A stretch of 11,062 nucleotides of DNA from CAYXXN01 sp964469055 (GTDB taxonomy: Bacteria; Acidobacteriota; Thermoanaerobaculia; Multivoradales; JAHEKO01). Of this stretch, positions 4,806 through 11,062 are shown piece after piece. Below the pieces are notes generated by a model, which saw nothing but the letters and a program-made list of their open reading frames with translations, was not told the DNA's origin and did no database searches. Within the stretch, counting starts at the first letter, position 1. Every line of letters starts with the position of its first letter. The stretch covers positions 1-11,062 of the forward strand of contig CAYXXN010000102.1 in assembly GCA_964469055.1 (NCBI GenBank), written 5' to 3'. The position numbers were made by a program, and so were the translations under genes.

Positions 4806-6317
4806 TTACTGCGGGCTCGCGCCGGAGCTCGCCGCTCGCTGCTCGGCCATCACGCTGTGGTGGCGGCCGTAGAAGAAGTAGATCAGGAGGCCGATCCCCA
4901 GCCAGGCGAAGAGCCGCCACCAGTTGGCCGTGGGGAGCGAGAACATGAGCATCAGGCAGCTCGCGATCCCGAGCACCGGCACGACCGGCACCCACGGACA
5001 GCGGAACGGCCGCGCCACCTCCGGGTGCATGCGGCGCATGATCAAGACCGCGGCGCAGACGATGACGAACGCGAGAAGCGTGCCGATGTTGGCGAGGTGG
5101 AGCAGGAAATCGATCGGGCCCAGGCCCGCCATGATCATGACGCCGGAGCCGATCAAGATCGTCGACTTCCAGGGGGTGCGGAACTTGGGGTGCACGGCGG
5201 CGAAGAAGCTGCGGGGCACCAGACCGTCGCGGGCCATCGCCAGGAAGACGCGCGGCGCCGAGAGCATCATCACCAGCATGACCGAGGTGATGCCGGCCAC
5301 ACCGGCGATGGCGATGATCGCCTCCGCCCAGCCGAGGCCGACCTGCTTGAAGGCCTGACTCACCGGAGCGGCGACGTCGATGTTGCTGTACTTGACCATC
5401 CCGGTCAGCACCGCCACCACCAGGATGTAGAGGACCGTGCAGATCAACAGCGAAGCGACGATGCCGATCGGGACGTCGCGCTGCGGGTTCTTCGCCTCCT
5501 CGGTGTGGGTCGAGACCGAGTCGAAGCCGATGTAGGCGAAGAAGATGATCGCGGCACCGGCGAGCATGCCGATGGGCGCCCCCCCCGGGTCGGTCTGGCC
5601 GGCGAGGTGGTAGCCGAAGATGTTGACGCCGCTCCAGCCGTAGGGCGCGAAGGGCTGCCAGTTCTCGGGATTGATGAAGAAAGCGCCGACCAGGATCACG
5701 AACAGCACGGCGGCCACCTTGATGAAGACCATGGCGGCGTTGAAGTTGGCGCTCTCCTGGATGCCTTTGACCAGGACGACGGTGATGATGGCGACGATGA
5801 TGATCGCCGGTAGGTTGATGAACGACCCGGTGCGCACGAAGTCGCCGATCGTGACGTCGTAGCGCCAGGGCGACTCCCGCAGGGTCTCCGGCAGGGTGAT
5901 CCCGATCTTGTGGAGCACGTTTTGAAAGTAGCCCGACCAGCCGGTGGCGACGGTGGCGCTGCCCACGGCGTACTCGAGCACCAGGTCCCAGCCGATGATC
6001 CACGCCCACAGCTCGCCCAGGGTGGCGTAGGCGTAGGTGAAGGCCGAGCCGGCGACCGGCACCATCGAGGCGAACTCGGCGTAGCACAGGGCCGCGAAGA
6101 CGCAGGTGATGCCGGCCACGCAGTAGGAGAGCATCAGGGCCGGGCCGCCGACGTTGTGGGCGGCGGCACCGGTGGCGACGAAGATGCCGGCGCCGATGAT
6201 GGCGCCGACCCCGAGGCTGGTGAGCTGGACGGGCCCCAGGATCCGGCGCAGGCGGTTGTCGCTCTGCATCTCCTCGATGAGCAGCGCCAGCGGCTTCTTG
6301 GCGAACAGATTGCGCAT
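4806..6317 (-). CDS. APC superfamily amino acid permease (CAT-like)
   Basis: The gene encodes 503 residues with about a dozen hydrophobic helices. The TM1 signature GVGAIIGAGIFVATGAAAHN is the unwound substrate-binding helix of the amino acid-polyamine-organocation fold. FAALCYAEFASMVPVAGSAF (TM3) and IIFFAYIGFDSVSTHTEEAK, followed by NPQRDVPIGI (TM6), are characteristic of the cationic amino acid transporter (CAT, TC 2.A.3.3) branch. It imports amino acids across the inner membrane; the precise substrate cannot be read from sequence. The ATG at 6317 has a strong Shine-Dalgarno GAGGTG 7 nt upstream, and a sigma70-like promoter lies in front. The first residues (MRNLFAKKPLALLIEE) are a cytoplasmic amphipathic lead typical of CAT-like bacterial permeases. 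It heads the string leading into the glycosylase and MNT-HEPN genes. Confidence 0.93.
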   Translation of the reverse strand: MRNLFAKKPLALLIEEMQSDNRLRRILGPVQLTSLGVGAIIGAGIFVATGAAAHNVGGPALMLSYCVAGITCVFAALCYAEFASMVPVAGSAFTYAYATLGELWAWIIGWDLVLEYAVGSATVATGWSGYFQNVLHKIGITLPETLRESPWRYDVTIGDFVRTGSFINLPAIIIVAIITVVLVKGIQESANFNAAMVFIKVAAVLFVILVGAFFINPENWQPFAPYGWSGVNIFGYHLAGQTDPGGAPIGMLAGAAIIFFAYIGFDSVSTHTEEAKNPQRDVPIGIVASLLICTVLYILVVAVLTGMVKYSNIDVAAPVSQAFKQVGLGWAEAIIAIAGVAGITSVMLVMMLSAPRVFLAMARDGLVPRSFFAAVHPKFRTPWKSTILIGSGVMIMAGLGPIDFLLHLANIGTLLAFVIVCAAVLIMRRMHPEVARPFRCPWVPVVPVLGIASCLMLMFSLPTANWWRLFAWLGIGLLIYFFYGRHHSVMAEQRAASSGASPQ

Positions 6318-6368
6318 GTCACACCACCTCGCCCGGAAAAGGGTTGGCCGGCCCCGAAAGTTCGGCGC

Positions 6369-6397
6369 AGTGTAGCAGCCTGCCGGTGGCGGGCCAA
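6369..6397 (-). promoter_or_regulatory. Sigma70-like promoter of the permease operon
   Basis: On the minus strand TTGGCC (6392-6397) is followed after exactly 17 nt by TACACT (6369-6374), each matching consensus at 4/6. Transcription near 6362 would give a leader of about 45 nt containing the GAGGTG Shine-Dalgarno (6325-6330). It lies in the 115-nt gap between DedA and the permease, and nothing else is evident in that gap. Confidence 0.45.
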
Positions 6398-6424
6398 CGG
6401 CGGGTGGGCTCGATCGCCGACCGC

Positions 6425-6441
6425 CGAGCCGCCTAGGCTCG
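6425..6441 (-). terminator. Small hairpin spanning the DedA stop codon
   Basis: CGAGCC and GGCTCG form a 6-bp stem around a 5-nt loop that contains the DedA TAG. There is no T-run. It could mark the end of the hydrolase-PilZ-DedA unit or be incidental in GC-rich sequence. Confidence 0.25.
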
Positions 6442-7101
6442 ATTGCCGGGACCGGCCGCCGCCGCCCGCCCGCGGCGGGCGCGCAGCACCTCGACCACCG
6501 CGGGCACCAACGAGACCACGATGATGGCCAGGATCACCCAGCTGAAGTGCTCGCGCACGAAGGGCAGGTTACCGAAGAAGTAGCCGCCGAGCGCGCAGAC
6601 GAGGACCCAAGCGATTCCGCCCACCACGTTGTAGCTCATGAAGCGGCCGTAGGTCATGGTGCCCACCCCAGCCACGAAGGGCGCGAAGGTGCGCACGATC
6701 GGCACGAAGCGCGCCAGGATGATCGTCTTGCCGCCGTACTTCTCGTAGAAGGCGTGGGTGCGTTCGAGGTGGGCGGGCTTGACGAAGGGGAGCCGCCCCT
6801 GCTCGGCCAGCCGGCGCCGCGCGGCGTAGCCGATCCAGTAGTTGGCGGTGTCGCCCAGGATCGCCGCGGCGGTCAGCAGGACGAGGAGCCACGGCAGCTC
6901 GAGTACGCCGGCCGCGGCGAAGGCGCCGGCTGCGAAGAGCAGCGAGTCGCCGGGCAGGAACGGCGTGACGACCAGGCCGGTCTCGCAGAAGACGACGGCG
7001 AACAGGATGAGGTAGGTCCAGACACCGTAGGCATCGACGATCTGGAGCAGATGCCGATCGAGATGCAGGGCGAGATCGACGAGCTGGCCGAGCAGGTCCA
7101 T
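6433..7101 (-). CDS. DedA family membrane protein (VTT domain)
   Basis: The gene encodes 222 residues. Family motifs are FCETGLVVTPFLPGDSLLFA (E40, D52), GDTANYWIGYAARR (83-96) and ILARFVPIVRTFAPFVAGVG, followed by MTYGRFMSYNVVGG. The acidic pair and the arginines R131 and R137 are the residues essential in E. coli YqjA/YghB. DedA proteins act in the inner membrane; several members recycle undecaprenyl phosphate or other lipid carriers to the cytoplasmic face and support envelope integrity. Four to five helices plus two re-entrant segments are visible, and the basic tail (VLRARRGR) is cytoplasmic. The ATG has GGAG about 9 nt upstream, formed by the end of the PilZ gene 4 nt away, so it is translated as an internal gene of an operon. 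Which lipid it carries is not determinable here. Confidence 0.92.
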   Translation of the reverse strand: MDLLGQLVDLALHLDRHLLQIVDAYGVWTYLILFAVVFCETGLVVTPFLPGDSLLFAAGAFAAAGVLELPWLLVLLTAAAILGDTANYWIGYAARRRLAEQGRLPFVKPAHLERTHAFYEKYGGKTIILARFVPIVRTFAPFVAGVGTMTYGRFMSYNVVGGIAWVLVCALGGYFFGNLPFVREHFSWVILAIIVVSLVPAVVEVLRARRGRAAAAGPGNRA

Positions 7102-7105
7102 GGGC

Positions 7106-7453
7106 TCACTCCGGCCGCCAGAGGCCCGTGCCGGCGAGCAGCATGCTCAGGCCTTGCCGGACTTGCGGTGCGAGGTCGTCCGGGAACTCCAGCCCCACCC
7201 GGTAGACGGGTGCCTGGCCCACCTTGGCGGGGTGCGGTTGCTGCTCGGACCAGCAGACCTCGCCCTCGACCTCGACGCGACTCGGTCCCCGAACGAGCGT
7301 GCCCCGCACCCGCTCGCCCACCGCAAACGGACGCGAGGTCTCGAAGGCGATGCCGCGGTCGTTGAAGTCGCGGAGCCTGCCCAACTGCCCGTCGGCGAGC
7401 TCGAATCGCACCGCCGACGCGCGATAGCGTCGCGGGCGCTGTCGCTTGGTCAT
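7106..7453 (-). CDS. PilZ domain protein (possible c-di-GMP receptor)
   Basis: The gene encodes 115 residues of single-domain PilZ. The N-terminal Arg-rich stretch KRQRPRRYRASAVRFEL supplies the RxxxR element. DFNDRGIAFET (29-39) stands for the (D/N)xSxxG loop, with Asn in place of Ser. The strands RVEVEGEVCWSE and YRVGLEF complete the barrel. PilZ proteins bind c-di-GMP and signal to partner proteins or enzymes in motility and polysaccharide control; the Ser-to-Asn change may weaken binding, so this is a qualified call. It sits 6 nt after the hydrolase gene and 4 nt before dedA. A TAAACT hexamer lies 8 nt before its ATG, inside the end of the hydrolase gene, so it may also have its own leaderless start. 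Confidence 0.85.
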   Translation of the reverse strand: MTKRQRPRRYRASAVRFELADGQLGRLRDFNDRGIAFETSRPFAVGERVRGTLVRGPSRVEVEGEVCWSEQQPHPAKVGQAPVYRVGLEFPDDLAPQVRQGLSMLLAGTGLWRPE

Positions 7454-7459
7454 CGCGAG

Positions 7460-8512
7460 TCAGTTTACCTTCGCCGACTCCCGGTAGTGCCGGCGCAGCA
7501 CTTCCTCCGCCGGCTTGCCCTGCGGCGTGAAGTCGATCTCCCACGCCGCTTCCCAGCGCGGCTTGGCCGACGGGTACCACTTCCAGAAGAAGGCCCCGGC
7601 GAGCCAGGGCTGCGGCCAGACCGCCGCGAAGAAGGCCTCGTAGCAGTGCGCTTGGGTCTCGAGGTCGGCGGTCTCCGCCGCGGACTCCTCCGGCCAGCGC
7701 CAGGGAGCGATCGCCGCACCGGCCACCGAGCGGTAGCCGATCTCGGTGAAGAGGATCGGCTTGCCGGTGCGTCGGTGCAGGGCCTCGAGGGCGGGCAGGT
7801 GGCGCCGCCAGGCGGCCGTCAGCTCCTCGAGCGGCGGCCGTTCGCGCTCGGCGAGCGGGAAGTAGGCCTGGATGCCGATCCAGTCAAGGGCGTCCCAGAA
7901 GGCGATCTCCTCGAACTCGGCGTTCCAGTTGGCGGCGTAGGTGAGCTTTCCCGAGTAGACGGCGCGCACCTCGGCAATGAGCTGGCGCCAGGCCTCCGGC
8001 CGCGCCGTCGCCGCCCGGTGGAGCTCGGTGCCGACCGCCAGGGCCTCGATGTCCAGGCGCTCCGCGAGCCGCGCGTAGTGCAGGAGGAACTCTCGGTAGC
8101 TCGCGAACCAGGCGTCCCAGTCGGCCTCGCGCGTCATGGCGATGGCTCCCGGCCACGCCTCGGGCCCGCCGTGGCGCACCCACAGGTGCGGTTTGAGGAG
8201 CGTATGGATGCCCTGCGCGCGGGCGAGGAGCGTCGTCGTCTCGAGGCCGGCGTCCCGCTCTCCCCACAGCACGTGGCCCTCGGTCGCCAGGCGCACGGCC
8301 GGCGAGTCCACCGCTTCCTGCCAGCCGAACGGCGTCTGCACGATCCAGTCGACGCCCAAGGTGGCGAGACTCTCGAAGTCCGCCTTCTCGACCTGCTCGC
8401 CGGCGACCCAGGAGACGCCGCGGTGGCGAGCCCCGGCCGGCGGAACGGTCGACGCTGCTGCTGCCAAGAGCAGGCCGGTGGCGATCCACCTGGGCGGCAG
8501 GGAGGAGTTCAC
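7460..8512 (-). CDS. Secreted glycoside hydrolase, GH113-like (beta-mannanase fold)
   Basis: The gene encodes 350 residues from a GTG at 8512. A signal peptide is evident: MNSSLPPRWIATGLLLAAAA, with likely cleavage after AGA near residue 28. The remaining sequence fits a TIM-barrel hydrolase of the GH113 type. The acid/base Glu is E163 in ALAVGTELHRA and the nucleophile Glu is E257 in ILFTEIGYRS; HTLLKPHLWVRHGG and GAFFWKWYPS are further family-like strands. GH113 members cleave beta-mannan, but related groups may act on other glycans, so the substrate is open. No lipobox is seen; it should be periplasmic or released. No Shine-Dalgarno is present, but TATGCT lies 6 nt before the GTG. It is followed closely by the PilZ and DedA genes and preceded, 30 nt upstream, by the lipid kinase gene. 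Confidence 0.75.
   Translation of the reverse strand: MNSSLPPRWIATGLLLAAAASTVPPAGARHRGVSWVAGEQVEKADFESLATLGVDWIVQTPFGWQEAVDSPAVRLATEGHVLWGERDAGLETTTLLARAQGIHTLLKPHLWVRHGGPEAWPGAIAMTREADWDAWFASYREFLLHYARLAERLDIEALAVGTELHRAATARPEAWRQLIAEVRAVYSGKLTYAANWNAEFEEIAFWDALDWIGIQAYFPLAERERPPLEELTAAWRRHLPALEALHRRTGKPILFTEIGYRSVAGAAIAPWRWPEESAAETADLETQAHCYEAFFAAVWPQPWLAGAFFWKWYPSAKPRWEAAWEIDFTPQGKPAEEVLRRHYRESAKVN
7462..7467 (-). promoter_or_regulatory. Candidate -10 box (TAAACT) before the PilZ gene
   Basis: On the minus strand TAAACT is followed by the 8-nt spacer GACTCGCG and then the ATG at 7453. It begins within the last codons of the hydrolase gene and overlaps its TGA. The hexamer fits TANNNT (4/6 to consensus). 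It could give a leaderless internal transcript for PilZ and DedA. Confidence 0.35.
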
Positions 8513-8518
8513 GGGCGG

Positions 8519-8524
8519 AGCATA
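8519..8524 (-). promoter_or_regulatory. Candidate -10 box (TATGCT) before the GH113-like gene
   Basis: On the minus strand the sequence reads GGCTATGCTCCGCCC and then GTG. The hexamer matches the -10 consensus at 4/6, with a 6-nt spacer to the start codon. No Shine-Dalgarno lies in between. The surrounding bases resemble those in front of ruvB and the lipid kinase. Confidence 0.35.
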
Positions 8525-8542
8525 GCCGCCGCCGGCGCCGCC

Positions 8543-9409
8543 CTACGGCACCAGCATCCGCAGCCGCTGGGGCGCGAGGCGGACGGTCGCGTTCTCGACC
8601 TCGCGCCAGTCGCCGTCGAGCTGCACGAGGTGGCGGCCCGGGAGGCGCACCTCCCTGACCGGGAACTGGGCGACGTCGCGGCGCCGCAGGTGGCCGCCGC
8701 GGGCGAGGTCGAGGGCGAAGCCCAAGAGGGCACGGCGTGTGTCGCCATGGAAGAGGACGAGGTCGAGGCGACCGTCGTCGGCCCGGGCGCCCGGCGCCAG
8801 CGTGAAAGGGCCGGCGTAGAGGGGCAGGTTGCAGACGGCGAAGAAGGAGGCGGTCAAAGCGTGCTCGTCGGCAACGAGGTCGAGGGTGGGCACACGCCAG
8901 CGCAGCCACTCGGCCAGGCCGTAGGCGCCGACCAGCGCCCGGCCGAAGACGCGCTTGGCGCCGGCCGGCACCCGGCGCAGCACGCTGGCGTCGAAGCTCC
9001 CCGAGACCATCATCAAGAAGGGCTCCTTGCCGCAGAGGCCGACGTCGAGCTCGCGGTGGACGCCGTCGGCGAGCGCCCGCGCCGCGGCGCGTGGAGTGAG
9101 CGGCACGCCGAGCGCCCGCGCCACGACGTTGGTCGTGCCGCCCGGCAGCACGCCGAGCGCCGTGCGGCTGCCGAGAAGGCCCGCCGCCGCCTCGCGCAGC
9201 GTGCCGTCGCCGCCCAGCACGTAGACGGCGGGGGCGCCCACCGCCGCCGCCCGCCGCGCCAGCTCCGTGGCGTGCCCCGGCGCGCGGGTGGCCTGCGCCT
9301 CGGCCTCGACCCCGCACGCCGCCAGCTCTGCCAAGACCGGGTCGACGAGCGCGGCGATCCCCCAGCGACCCGCGCGCGGGTTGTAGATCACGATCGCCGG
9401 CTGAGACAC
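8543..9409 (-). CDS. Diacylglycerol/sphingosine kinase-like lipid kinase (YegS/LcbA-type)
   Basis: The gene encodes 288 residues from a GTG at 9409. The nucleotide-binding signature of the DAGK catalytic domain is intact: IVIYNPRAGR (6-15), LGGDGTLREAAAGL (65-78) and GVLPGGTTNVVARALGVP (86-103). The C-terminal beta-sandwich is seen in LDVGLCGKEPFLMMVSGSFD, PLYAGPFTLAPGARADDGRL and VQLDGDWRE. The enzyme should use ATP to phosphorylate a lipid hydroxyl (diacylglycerol, sphingosine-like base or similar) at the inner leaflet; the substrate cannot be told from sequence. The length is normal for the family. It sits 47 nt downstream of ruvB and 30 nt upstream of the hydrolase. TAGCGT lies exactly 8 nt before the GTG and no Shine-Dalgarno is seen. 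Confidence 0.92.
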   Translation of the reverse strand: MSQPAIVIYNPRAGRWGIAALVDPVLAELAACGVEAEAQATRAPGHATELARRAAAVGAPAVYVLGGDGTLREAAAGLLGSRTALGVLPGGTTNVVARALGVPLTPRAAARALADGVHRELDVGLCGKEPFLMMVSGSFDASVLRRVPAGAKRVFGRALVGAYGLAEWLRWRVPTLDLVADEHALTASFFAVCNLPLYAGPFTLAPGARADDGRLDLVLFHGDTRRALLGFALDLARGGHLRRRDVAQFPVREVRLPGRHLVQLDGDWREVENATVRLAPQRLRMLVP

Positions 9410-9417
9410 GGGCGCGG

Positions 9418-9423
9418 ACGCTA
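9418..9423 (-). promoter_or_regulatory. Candidate -10 box (TAGCGT) before the lipid kinase gene
   Basis: On the minus strand TAGCGT is followed by CCGCGCCC (8 nt) and then GTG. The hexamer keeps only TANNNT, but the flanks nearly match those of ruvB (18 of 21 bases identical across the start). This supports a shared element. Confidence 0.35.
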
Positions 9424-9456
9424 GCAGAGGCGCCGGCGTGGGCCCGACCCGACGGC

Positions 9457-10479
<1,023 letters not shown>

Positions 10480-10487
10480 CGGCGCGG

Positions 10488-10493
10488 ATTCTA
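10488..10493 (-). promoter_or_regulatory. Candidate -10 box (TAGAAT) of ruvB
   Basis: On the minus strand TAGAAT (5/6 to consensus) is followed by CCGCGCCG (8 nt) and then GTG. No convincing -35 lies 16-18 nt further upstream. Transcription would start at or within 1-2 nt of the start codon. Confidence 0.5.
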
Positions 10494-10535
10494 GCCCGGC
10501 GCCTGGGACGGCCGGCCGGGGTCGGAAGCGCGCCG

Positions 10536-10548
10536 GGACAGTCTGTCC
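10536..10548. promoter_or_regulatory. 13-bp perfect dyad upstream of ruvB (candidate operator)
   Basis: GGACAG and CTGTCC are perfect inverted arms around a single T. The dyad lies in the 88-nt gap between the TPR gene and ruvB, about 43 nt upstream of the ruvB -10 box. The 1-nt centre makes an RNA hairpin poor, so a protein-binding DNA site is more likely than a terminator. It could be an SOS-type operator or part of a dispersed intergenic repeat. Nothing else is evident in this gap besides the -10 box. Confidence 0.35.
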
Positions 10549-10567
10549 TCGCGCTCAGGTTGATGGC

Positions 10568-10933
10568 CTAGGGGGGAGTGTTAGCCACCTGCTTGTGTAA
10601 GTAGTCGAGCATTTCCTGGTCCGGGAACGCCTCTTTGGTGAGTTCCTTGGCGCGCTCGAGCAGTTCAATCGCCTCGGGGTACTTTCCTTGACTGGCGTAG
10701 AGCCGACCCAGCCCGATCGCGGCGGCACCGTCCGTGGGGTCCTGGGCGAGAGCCGCCTCGAATGCCGAGCGAGCGTCCGCAAGGCGATCGGTGGCATAGA
10801 GGGCGGTCCCGAGCAAATTCTGGGCACTCGGGAACCGCGAATCTTGGGCAACGACGGCCTGCAGTTCCACGATCGCCTCGGACGAACGCCGCTGGTTCAA
10901 GTAGAGGACTGCCAGCAACATGCGTCCTTGCAT
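10568..10933 (-). CDS. TPR-repeat protein, C-terminal open part
   Basis: The gene encodes 121 residues from the first ATG at 10933 to a TAG at 10568-10570. Three tetratricopeptide repeats are visible: MQGRMLLAVLYLNQRRSSEA, then FPSAQNLLGTALYATDRLAD and GAAAIGLGRLYASQGKYPEA, each about 34 residues with the usual Gly/Ala/Tyr positions. A short helical tail ends ANTPP. TPRs form a superhelix for protein-protein contacts; the partner is unknown. The ATG has no good Shine-Dalgarno and falls at the first residue of a repeat. Clear TPR sequence continues upstream in the same frame, so this ATG is probably not the true start of the gene (see the next entry). By hand count, bases 10561-10980 are about 63% GC, clearly below neighbouring genes. 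Confidence 0.6.
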   Translation of the reverse strand: MQGRMLLAVLYLNQRRSSEAIVELQAVVAQDSRFPSAQNLLGTALYATDRLADARSAFEAALAQDPTDGAAAIGLGRLYASQGKYPEAIELLERAKELTKEAFPDQEMLDYLHKQVANTPP

Positions 10934-11062
10934 GTCTTCGGGGTGTTCGAGAACGTACGAGGCGAGCAGATCAGTGGCCTCGTCGACGTGCTAGCCTTGA
11001 CCGGGCAAGGCGGCGATCAAGTCCTTGACCTCTGCTTTCTGCGGAGAGAACTCGAGGGCTCG
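10568..11062 (-). pseudogene. TPR gene interrupted by an in-frame TAG (5' end outside window)
   Basis: Reading the same frame upstream of 10933 gives HVDEATDLLASYVLEHPED, then a TAG at 10991-10993. Further upstream it continues RALEFSPQKAEVKD and LIAALPGQG to the window edge. These flanks form one more TPR: the distance from the Pro of FSP to the Pro of EHP is exactly 34 positions if the TAG counts as one residue, so the frame is unshifted. A one-base change such as CAG (Gln) or AAG (Lys) to TAG would explain it. The gene is therefore a recent nonsense mutant, a sequencing error, or read through. The start lies beyond the window. Confidence 0.6.

Noticed and set aside
4224..5813. Long plus-strand frame (about 529 codons) across the glycosylase and permease
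   Set aside because: The product is a low-complexity Asp/Glu/Arg/His-rich string opposite well-supported genes; it is a GC shadow.
4207..6087. Minus-strand frame of about 626 codons overlapping the permease and glycosylase
   Set aside because: It is out of frame with both real genes and is Arg/His/Gly-rich without domains.
7100..9424. Very long open frame on the plus strand (over 700 codons) across the PilZ, hydrolase and lipid kinase genes
   Set aside because: It is antisense to three genes with clear family motifs. Its translation is rich in Arg, Gly, Glu and Ala with no recognisable domain, the usual artefact of high-GC coding sequence.

Overview
This is an 11 kb window of high-GC (roughly 70%) chromosomal DNA. 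It is densely coding, with no rRNA, tRNA, CRISPR array or recognisable mobile element. Gene content and style (a stand-alone ruvB, a YgiQ/TIGR03960-like radical SAM protein, a GH113-like hydrolase, a PilZ protein, small toxin-antitoxin-type pairs) suggest a free-living Gram-negative-type bacterium, perhaps of the Acidobacteriota or a similar high-GC environmental lineage. That placement is inference from gene style only and is weak.

Layout. At the left edge is the C-terminal tail of a membrane protein (2-130, +). It meets head-on, with no spacer, a small secreted protein of unknown function (131-598, -). From a divergent intergenic region a radical SAM protein runs rightwards (672-2249, +), followed by a Phd/YefM-type antitoxin (2264-2494, +) that has no intact toxin behind it. 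A small membrane protein (2545-2766, -) and a YbjQ/UPF0145 protein (2844-3176, +) are divergent. From 3188 to the right end everything is on the minus strand. Read in transcription order these genes are: a TPR protein whose reading frame is interrupted by an in-frame TAG; ruvB; a diacylglycerol/lipid kinase-like protein; a secreted GH113-like hydrolase; a PilZ protein; a DedA membrane protein; an APC amino-acid permease; an Fpg/Nei DNA glycosylase; and an MNT-HEPN gene pair.

How the genes may work together. The GH113-like hydrolase, PilZ and DedA genes are separated by only 6 and 4 nt and look like one transcription unit that could link c-di-GMP, envelope lipid carriers and a glycan hydrolase (inference). 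The permease, glycosylase, MNT and HEPN genes form a second tight string with a recognisable sigma70-like promoter in front of the permease. RuvB is the Holliday-junction branch-migration motor; here it lies apart from ruvA and ruvC.

Most notable observations. (1) Several genes without a Shine-Dalgarno sequence carry a TANNNT hexamer exactly 8 nt before the start codon (ruvB, lipid kinase, PilZ, the DUF6116-like gene; 6 nt for the hydrolase). This is the architecture of leaderless transcripts, while genes elsewhere (permease, ybjQ-like, glycosylase) have clear Shine-Dalgarno sites. (2) The TPR gene has a single TAG that sits in perfect 34-residue repeat phase, so it is a point nonsense change, a sequencing error, or a read-through codon. 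(3) The MNT protein lacks the normal N-terminal helix. (4) The Phd antitoxin is followed by only a 16-codon stub. I do not see a convincing new multi-gene system; these are the leads worth checking.
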